From Paenibacillus dakarensis (GTDB lineage Bacteria; Bacillota; Bacilli; Paenibacillales; Paenibacillaceae): a stretch of 64,000 nucleotides of DNA. The stretch is from positions 62,001 through 126,000 of the forward strand of contig NZ_CDSE01000097.1 of the NCBI RefSeq assembly GCF_001373415.1, in the 5' to 3' direction. A model generated the notes under the pieces. It did not search any database. It saw only the letters and a program-made list of their open reading frames with translations, and was not told where the DNA came from. The translations under genes were made by a program, and so were the position numbers. Shown here in pieces: positions 58,471 to 64,000 of this stretch (within the stretch, counting starts at the first letter, position 1; each line of letters starts with the position of its first letter).

Positions 58471-58932
58471 CTACAGCTGTTTAACAAACTGATATCCGGT
58501 CTTTTCAAATCCGATATGTTCAAAAAATGCATGTGCCGGGGCTAAACCTTCCCGGTTGCCGCTTGTGAGAAACAAGAGGTTGCTTCCCTGCTGTCTTCCC
58601 CAATTTTCCCCACCGCTTACCAATCGTTTGCCGATTCCTTGGTTGCGGCTGTTTGAGGTTACAATCAACGAAGTGATTTGAGTGACCCATTTAGTCTCTG
58701 CAAAGGATTTAACTTGACGAAGCATAATCATGCCTACTACCTTCCCATCCAGCTCAGCAATCATATTGCAGTGCAGCGGGTTGGCGTCCATCATCTCCAT
58801 CTGTTCACGCATTACATTCAGCGTAGTTGGATAATTGAATTCGCGCATCAAAGATGTGACAGATTCCAAATCCTCTTTCTCAAACGTTCGAATCAGCAGT
58901 GCAGGCGCAGACAAAACGCTATCCATGCTCAT
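58471..58932 (-). CDS. GNAT family N-acetyltransferase
   Basis: The 153-residue protein has VTQITSLIVTSNSRNQGIGK as acetyl-CoA motif A, preceded by VVGMIMLRQVKSFAE, and LFLTSGNREGLAPAHAFFEH then IGFEKTGYQFVKQL at the end. This is a standard amino-group acetyltransferase of unknown substrate. It stands alone, 330 bp from the amino-sugar-acid operon, in which it has no evident part. Confidence 0.84.
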   Translation of the reverse strand: MSMDSVLSAPALLIRTFEKEDLESVTSLMREFNYPTTLNVMREQMEMMDANPLHCNMIAELDGKVVGMIMLRQVKSFAETKWVTQITSLIVTSNSRNQGIGKRLVSGGENWGRQQGSNLLFLTSGNREGLAPAHAFFEHIGFEKTGYQFVKQL

Positions 58933-59066
58933 GTTAACCTCATGCTTCCCTTCTTGTATAATAACTGATTAAATATTCACATTCTCTATTTTCGTAGTTT
59001 CTCAAGAAGATTGCAATAGTCTTACGACAAAATTCTCTCTATTCAGCAAAGTTTATAGACCGAATG

Positions 59067-60932
59067 TTACAAAAATTTGTATTGGGCTTCGATTAAGCCA
59101 TAATACGTTCCCTGCATATTCATAAGCTGGCTGTGATTACCTTGCTCAATGATTTGTCCATGATCGAGAACAACAATCATATCAGCGTGTCTGATCGTAG
59201 ACAGACGGTGAGCTACAATGAATGAGGTACGCCCTTTAAGAAGCACTTTCAGTGCATCCTGAATTTTCAGCTCTGTTTCTGTATCTATACTAGCTGTTGC
59301 TTCATCTAGAATAAGAATCCGGGGATCGGCTAATAGCGCTCTGGCAAATGACAATAGCTGCCTTTGACCCATGGATAACATATTTCCCCGTTCCTCAACC
59401 TCTGTATCATAGCCGCTAGGCATATTGATTATAAAATCATGAGCGTCAACTGCCTTGGCGACTTCTTCGATTTCTTCATCTGTTGCATCCAGGCGTCCAA
59501 ACCGGATATTATCACGAATCGTTCCCGAGAATATGAACGTATCCTGCAGAACGACACCAATCTGCTGACGTAGACTCTCTACGGTAACCTGGCGGATATC
59601 ATATCCATCAATCGTGATTTTACCCTCTGTAATATCATAGAACCTGCTGAGCAGATTGATAATCGTACTCTTACCGGATCCGGTATGACCGACAAGAGCA
59701 ATAGACTGGCCGGCTTTTACGTCCAGACTGATTCCTTTCAGAGCCTGACGACCCTTCTCGTATTCAAACACCACTTGCTCCAGCTTAATATCTCCCTTGA
59801 TCTGCGGGAGTTTCTTGGCATTCGGAGCATCATCGATATTCGGCTTTTCATCAATGAATTCAAATATACGCTCTGATGATGCCATCGCAACTAGCAGCTG
59901 ATTATACATCTGGCCAAGACGGTTAATCGGCTCCCAGAAGTTACCCACATAGTTCGAAAATGCAATCAGGAGACCAATCGTCAATTCACCATTTTGTATC
60001 AGCGTTGCCCCGAGCCAGAATAAGATTAATGTTCCGAAACCGCCGGTAATTTCAATCATAGGCCCGAACGCCTGGTTCATCGCTGAAGCTCTATCCCAGG
60101 ATTTCTTGCTGTCCGCATTCATATGATCAAAGAACTTCATATTCTCTTCTTCCTGCGTATAAGCTTGGGTTACGCGGATTCCTTGAATGGATTCATTCAA
60201 GTGGGAATTGATGCGAGAGTTCTTCGTACGTACGTCTTGCCATGCTCTCCGTATTTTTACACGCAGCGTTGTCGAAATAAAGAACATGATCGGTACCGTG
60301 ACGATAACCGCTAACCCCAATTTCCAGTTAATGAAGAGCAGGATCACAACAATTCCGAATAATTGAACAATGTCAATTAATAAATTGACCACACCATTGG
60401 TGAACAAGTCCTGCAGCGAGTTAACATCATTCGTCACCCGTACAAGTACCGATCCCGCCGGCCGTTTATCATAGAAATTAAAGGACAAGCGCTGAATATG
60501 CCGGAACAGGTCTGCACGAAGGTCATAAATGACACGCTGACCGATAATATTTGTATACTTGATACGGAATATGCCGGTAATATACTGAATGATAAATAGC
60601 GCAAGTACTGCAATCGTAATCTTGTACAGTAGGCTCAGGCTAGGCATACCGTTTTCCGGAGCGATCGCTTTATCGATCGCTTGCCCCGTTAAATAGGGAA
60701 CGGCTAGCTTTGTTACGGTACCGATAAGCATGAGAACAATGATGAGAGGAACCATCTGTTTTGCATAGGGTCTCATGTAAGAAAGCAATCGGGTTAACTG
60801 CTTCCAGTTAAAGGGCTTCTCAATTGCATCATCATCCTGATAAACGAAACGTTCACCTGTTGTACCTGGTTCTTTGCCATTACGAGGAGCCTTCTGTTTA
60901 GGCTTTCTCTCCATATTTATTTCTGCGTTCAT
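59067..60932 (-). CDS. ABC exporter half-transporter, YfiC-like (second subunit)
   Basis: Six helices in an ABC exporter fold (residues 40-340) are followed by a nucleotide-binding domain. Walker A is GHTGSGKSTI, the signature is NMLSMGQRQLLSFARALL (LSMGQ in place of LSGGQ), Walker B is ILILDEATASIDTETE with the catalytic Glu, and the switch is VAHRLSTIRH. An extra polar N-terminus of about 35 residues (KPKQKAPRNGKEPG) precedes helix 1. It overlaps the partner gene by four bases (ATGA), so the two should form a heterodimer for drug or lipid export. Confidence 0.9.
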   Translation of the reverse strand: MNAEINMERKPKQKAPRNGKEPGTTGERFVYQDDDAIEKPFNWKQLTRLLSYMRPYAKQMVPLIIVLMLIGTVTKLAVPYLTGQAIDKAIAPENGMPSLSLLYKITIAVLALFIIQYITGIFRIKYTNIIGQRVIYDLRADLFRHIQRLSFNFYDKRPAGSVLVRVTNDVNSLQDLFTNGVVNLLIDIVQLFGIVVILLFINWKLGLAVIVTVPIMFFISTTLRVKIRRAWQDVRTKNSRINSHLNESIQGIRVTQAYTQEEENMKFFDHMNADSKKSWDRASAMNQAFGPMIEITGGFGTLILFWLGATLIQNGELTIGLLIAFSNYVGNFWEPINRLGQMYNQLLVAMASSERIFEFIDEKPNIDDAPNAKKLPQIKGDIKLEQVVFEYEKGRQALKGISLDVKAGQSIALVGHTGSGKSTIINLLSRFYDITEGKITIDGYDIRQVTVESLRQQIGVVLQDTFIFSGTIRDNIRFGRLDATDEEIEEVAKAVDAHDFIINMPSGYDTEVEERGNMLSMGQRQLLSFARALLADPRILILDEATASIDTETELKIQDALKVLLKGRTSFIVAHRLSTIRHADMIVVLDHGQIIEQGNHSQLMNMQGTYYGLIEAQYKFL

Positions 60933-62707
60933 GACTTCACCTGCCCTTCCTCATACCCGGATGCGGCTCTGCGGGCAATGAGGTCTGCATATTGAATTTT
61001 ATAGACATCCTGATAAGGACCTTCCTGATGAATCAGTTCATTGTGTTTACCGCGCTGAACCACCTTACCTTCGTCCAATACAAGAATTTCATCGGCATGT
61101 CGCAAGGATGAAATACGGTGTGCAATGATAAACGTGGTTCTTCCCTTCATGACTTCCTGGAAGCCTGACTGGATCTCATGCTCCGTCTCCATATCAACAG
61201 CGCTGGTTGCATCATCAAGTATGAGAATCTTCGGATCCTTCAGCAGCGCCCTCGCAATAGCAATCCGCTGCTTCTGTCCACCGGAAAGTCCCATGCCTCG
61301 TTCCCCTACTACGGTGTCGTAGCCGTGCTCCATCTCCATAATGAAATCATGGGCTTTTGCCAGCTTGGCAGCCCGGATAATGTCATCCAAAGACACATCC
61401 TTCATACCATAAGCGATATTATTTCGTATACTGGATGAGAACAAGAAGGTTTCCTGGAATACCGTCGCAATTTGACTTCGTAAACTGCGAACTTTAATAT
61501 CTTTAATATTGATACCGTCGAGCTTGATGCTGCCGGAATTTACATTATAAGCGTGCATCAGCAGCTGGATTATTGTTGATTTACCGGACCCGGTGCCTCC
61601 CAAAAATCCAATAACCGATCCCGGCGGCGCGTTCAGATTAATGTTTTTAACAGCAGCCATCTTATTCCCGTAAGCAAAGGTTACGCCGTCAAATACCACA
61701 TGTCCCTTCACCGTTTTCGGATCAAGCTCAATTGCATTTTCCTTGTCTTTTACATCAATAGGTTGGTTAAGCAGCTCCAGTACCCGTTCACCCGAGGCCT
61801 TTGATTGGGTGTAGTTGTTAATATGGAACCCGATGCTCCACATTGGCCCGATTATGTACCATATCAAGCTGAAGAATGCGACCAACTGACCAAGTGAGAG
61901 CTCTTTGTTAATAACCATCGATCCGCCAACCAGCAGAAGGATGACAATACTGATATTCGCGAATATTTCCATAAGCGGAAAGAATTTTGCCCACAGAGAA
62001 GATGCAAATATTTGATTCGTTTTGTAACGCTCGTTACGCCCCGAAAACTTCTCTACCTCGTGCGGTTCACGCGCGAATGATTTGACGGTTCGTACCCCTG
62101 TGATATTCTCCTGTACAGCGGTCGTTAAAGAGCTTAATGCCAGCCGCATTTCCTGAAAAGCCGGATGGATCTTGGATTCGAATTTAAGGGCTGTCACCGC
62201 CAGGAATGGCATGCTGACCAAGGTAAGCAAAGTAAGCTTCCAGCTGATCGAGAACATCATAATGGAGCCGAAGGTCACCATTAGGCCCAGATTCAGGATC
62301 TGCGCGAACCCGAAACCGATAAACATCCGGATCGCTTCGAGATCCCCTGTCAGCCTGGACATCAAATCGCCTGTTCTTGCCGTGTCGTAATAACGGAATG
62401 ATAGAAATTGCAGTTTTTCATAACAGGCATTCCGCAGCCGGTAAGCTAAAAAGTTACCCAGTCGTCCACCAAAAAAGCCGTGAAGAAACTGCATCACTGC
62501 CTTAATGATGACGACCCCCAATACCGTCAACGCGAGTCCGGGTACTAAACTATAATTTCCGGGCTGAATTGCATCATCAATCAGCTTTTGCAGCAGGTAC
62601 GGATACACGAGGCCGAGTGCGGTCGCGATCGCCAGACACAGTATGGAAAGAAAGAGATAACTTCGTTTCTCCCAAAAGAAGCCCTGCAGTTGCCTGAGAA
62701 CATTCAT
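60929..62707 (-). CDS. ABC exporter half-transporter, YfiB-like (first subunit)
   Basis: This 592-residue subunit has six helices and a nucleotide-binding domain with Walker A FLGGTGSGKSTIIQLL and a regular signature GMGLSGGQKQRIAIARALL. Walker B is ILILDDATSAVDMETE, where Asp replaces the catalytic Glu. So the site built from this Walker B is degenerate while the partner keeps its Glu, the asymmetry known from heterodimeric exporters such as BmrCD and TM287/288. AAAGGAGG lies before the ATG. A long inverted repeat is in the leader. Confidence 0.9.
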   Translation of the reverse strand: MNVLRQLQGFFWEKRSYLFLSILCLAIATALGLVYPYLLQKLIDDAIQPGNYSLVPGLALTVLGVVIIKAVMQFLHGFFGGRLGNFLAYRLRNACYEKLQFLSFRYYDTARTGDLMSRLTGDLEAIRMFIGFGFAQILNLGLMVTFGSIMMFSISWKLTLLTLVSMPFLAVTALKFESKIHPAFQEMRLALSSLTTAVQENITGVRTVKSFAREPHEVEKFSGRNERYKTNQIFASSLWAKFFPLMEIFANISIVILLLVGGSMVINKELSLGQLVAFFSLIWYIIGPMWSIGFHINNYTQSKASGERVLELLNQPIDVKDKENAIELDPKTVKGHVVFDGVTFAYGNKMAAVKNINLNAPPGSVIGFLGGTGSGKSTIIQLLMHAYNVNSGSIKLDGINIKDIKVRSLRSQIATVFQETFLFSSSIRNNIAYGMKDVSLDDIIRAAKLAKAHDFIMEMEHGYDTVVGERGMGLSGGQKQRIAIARALLKDPKILILDDATSAVDMETEHEIQSGFQEVMKGRTTFIIAHRISSLRHADEILVLDEGKVVQRGKHNELIHQEGPYQDVYKIQYADLIARRAASGYEEGQVKS

Positions 62708-62741
62708 GATTATCCTCCTTTGGATGGTTTACGTTCAATTT

Positions 62742-62855
62742 GAATCAATTTCATAACTCTTGAATAACAGTGACTTTGAATCTATATAGACAAACATTGA
62801 TGTTCTGATCTATACGCTCCTGACTAGAAAGTTAAGGGTATTATGAAATTGATTC
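62742..62855. repeat. Inverted repeat in the leader of the ABC exporter operon
   Basis: GAATCAATTTCATAA (62742-62756) and TTATGAAATTGATTC (62841-62855) are exact 15-bp complements, 84 bp apart and 35 bp before the first start codon. They can form the base of a large hairpin in the mRNA or be two half-sites of an operator. Upstream, GGGTCGT occurs twice 12 bp apart (near 62933 and 62945). Confidence 0.6.
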
Positions 62856-63149
62856 TGTTATGTAGCATTTAAGAAGTTTATCACCGACCCGGTAAAGCGG
62901 CAAAGAGAATATATCGTCATATATGCGCTAATGGGTCGTAAACGGGTCGTTAAGTGCAACATTTCATCCATTCATGATTAAATGGTCCTAAATTCTCGTT
63001 AATCCTGTTGATATAAGAAAGCGTCCATTTTCACATATCAGATCTTTATAAATCCATCATTTTAGCCCTTCTTTTTAACATATATATGGATTCTTATGGC
63101 ATTTTTTTGTTCTCGTAACAACAACTTATAAAGCTATTTATTAATCCCA
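62856..63149. other. Gene-free region upstream of the ABC exporter operon
   Basis: No gene is seen on either strand. It must contain the promoter of the exporter operon, but no convincing -35/-10 pair could be fixed. Confidence 0.45.
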
Positions 63150-63190
63150 GCAAAAAAATAAAGGAAGCCGTTCATAACGGCTTCCTTTAT
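63150..63190 (-). terminator. Terminator of the dynamin-like gene
   Basis: ATAAAGGAAGCCGTT and AACGGCTTCCTTTAT are perfect 15-bp complements; on the minus strand TTTTTT follows. Confidence 0.9.
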
Positions 63191-63257
63191 CATTTTATTT
63201 AGCACAGAAATACTCTGTTCAAGCGTGTTGAGAGAAAAGAACTTCATCGCTCTGCGG

Positions 63258-64000
63258 CTATGATTTCTGTTCCATCTGAAACAGCTCATGAGCAAGAGAA
63301 CGCCACATATCAGGCGATTGCCCATCCTGCAAGGACACAAGCAATGCATCAATCGTTTCCTGAAGCTGTTCCTGAAGAAGGCTCGCATGCTGTTCAAGTG
63401 AGTGCATGCTCTCTTTACTGTAGTGAGACGCAAGCTGCAGTTCCCGCTGCTTTACAACTGCCGCTATAGCTTCCTTCACTTTCGGCTCTGCTGCTTCTCG
63501 AAATCTCTGACTCCCGTTTCCTTCAAAGAAATGCTTCGGATTCTTGAAATATGACCAGTAGGAAAGCCAATCCCCGGTTATGTTCAATTCAGTTTCTTCT
63601 AATTGAGGAGTTGCCCATTCCCGGTCCTGTCGTACTGAAAGCTCCAGGCCTTCCGTTAACTTACCTGCCTCATCAGCTGTTTGACGGGCTGCTTCTTCGG
63701 TTAATCGGCGACCCTTCTGCTCGAGCCTAAGCGTGGTTGCCCAGAACTCTTGGTCAAGCTCTATGGACAATGTCCGTTCCAGATCACGTCCGCAGGCTGT
63801 GAATGCCGATTTCAAGCTGCCTGCATCCTCACGAAGAACCGAAGGATGGAATGCCTCCTGAAAGAATCTCCCCATCGCATAATCCAGCCTCTGCTTGACA
63901 TGAAAGAGAAGCTCCCCGCATTCCTGCGTGATTTCCCGTGACAGATCTTTAGCCTTCAAGCTATCAAAATACGTTTGGGACTTCACACGTACTTCCTCAA
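63258..64000 (-). CDS. 3' part of a probable dynamin-like GTPase (DynA-type)
   Basis: The frame is open to the right edge (EEVRVKSQTYFDSLKAKDL and onward), so the GTG at 63986 is an internal valine and the 5' part lies outside. The visible 247 residues are almost all helix with heptad-like charge pattern, for example ASLLQEQLQETIDALLVSLQ. WLSYWSYFKNPKHFFEGNGS followed by RFREAAEPKVKEAIAAVV resembles the end of bacterial dynamins such as DynA, in which two dynamin units are fused. No GTPase motif is in the visible part, so the assignment is by resemblance only. Confidence 0.6.
   Translation of the reverse strand, partial: EEVRVKSQTYFDSLKAKDLSREITQECGELLFHVKQRLDYAMGRFFQEAFHPSVLREDAGSLKSAFTACGRDLERTLSIELDQEFWATTLRLEQKGRRLTEEAARQTADEAGKLTEGLELSVRQDREWATPQLEETELNITGDWLSYWSYFKNPKHFFEGNGSQRFREAAEPKVKEAIAAVVKQRELQLASHYSKESMHSLEQHASLLQEQLQETIDALLVSLQDGQSPDMWRSLAHELFQMEQKS

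Noticed and set aside
63134..63433. Separate minus-strand gene of 99 codons
   Set aside because: It overlaps the terminator and the end of the dynamin-like gene in another frame and has no domain.
1..64000. CRISPR arrays, tRNA or rRNA genes, insertion sequences
   Set aside because: No regularly spaced direct repeats, no tRNA-like cloverleaf or rRNA core sequence, and no transposase-like protein were seen.

Overview
The window looks like chromosomal DNA of a Paenibacillus-type member of the Bacillota. This rests on an adjacent parE-parC pair with wild-type quinolone-pocket residues, strong AGGAGG-type ribosome binding sites, CcpA-type cre sequence, a c-di-AMP (ydaO/yuaA) riboswitch in front of a NlpC/P60 wall hydrolase, and the overall gene families. 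No rRNA, tRNA, insertion sequence, integrase or CRISPR array was seen.

Layout. Positions 1-4200 and 11900-16100 are two AT-rich accessory blocks. They hold unrelated single genes (YdcF-like, two Nudix, SDR, beta-propeller, TmrB-like kinase, S51 peptidase, several GNAT acetyltransferases), nearly all on the minus strand. They are separated by copies of one roughly 185-190 bp imperfectly palindromic repeat that starts just after stop codons, so the blocks look like cassette arrays; three acetyltransferase genes in them are broken. Between the blocks lie a molybdenum set (mobB-mobA, moaD-moaE, modA-modB), a serine hydrolase and small membrane or lipoproteins. At 16.9-17.9 kb a promoter drives an HTH-less TPR protein followed by a 38-residue exported peptide, a candidate peptide-signalling pair. 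At 18.2-21.1 kb is a four-gene lipid-linked glycosylation operon.

Positions 21.2-34.1 kb form a peptidoglycan amino-sugar salvage locus: NamZ-type exo-muramidase, PIG-L deacetylase, acetyltransferase, ABC importer, MurQ etherase, a second near-identical binding protein, a MurR/RpiR regulator, and on the other strand a GH4 phospho-glycosidase with a MurK/NagK-type kinase. A 15-bp palindrome, TGAAAT-NNN-ATTTCA, precedes each of its three transcription units and is the likely regulator site.

Positions 34.1-39.5 kb hold mostly single housekeeping or unknown genes and the c-di-AMP riboswitch. At 39.68-42.6 kb a long structured leader with a 7-codon ORF, mutually exclusive stems and two terminators precedes a MutS2-like ATPase that lacks the Smr nuclease domain; it is followed by an acetyltransferase, an rRNA-type methyltransferase and a pseudouridine synthase. 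This suggests a translation-stress-inducible ribosome factor and is, with the repeat array and the salvage locus, the most interesting part of the window.

From 44.4 kb on, almost everything is on the minus strand: MarR, ParC, ParE, an ABC-2 exporter, an SGNH esterase, a CAP-domain protein, a five-gene amino-sugar-acid catabolic operon (amidohydrolase, DgaE, DgaF, KDG kinase, GntR) with a duplicated AACATTATAATGTT operator, a heterodimeric ABC multidrug exporter, and the 3' part of a probable dynamin-like gene at the right edge.
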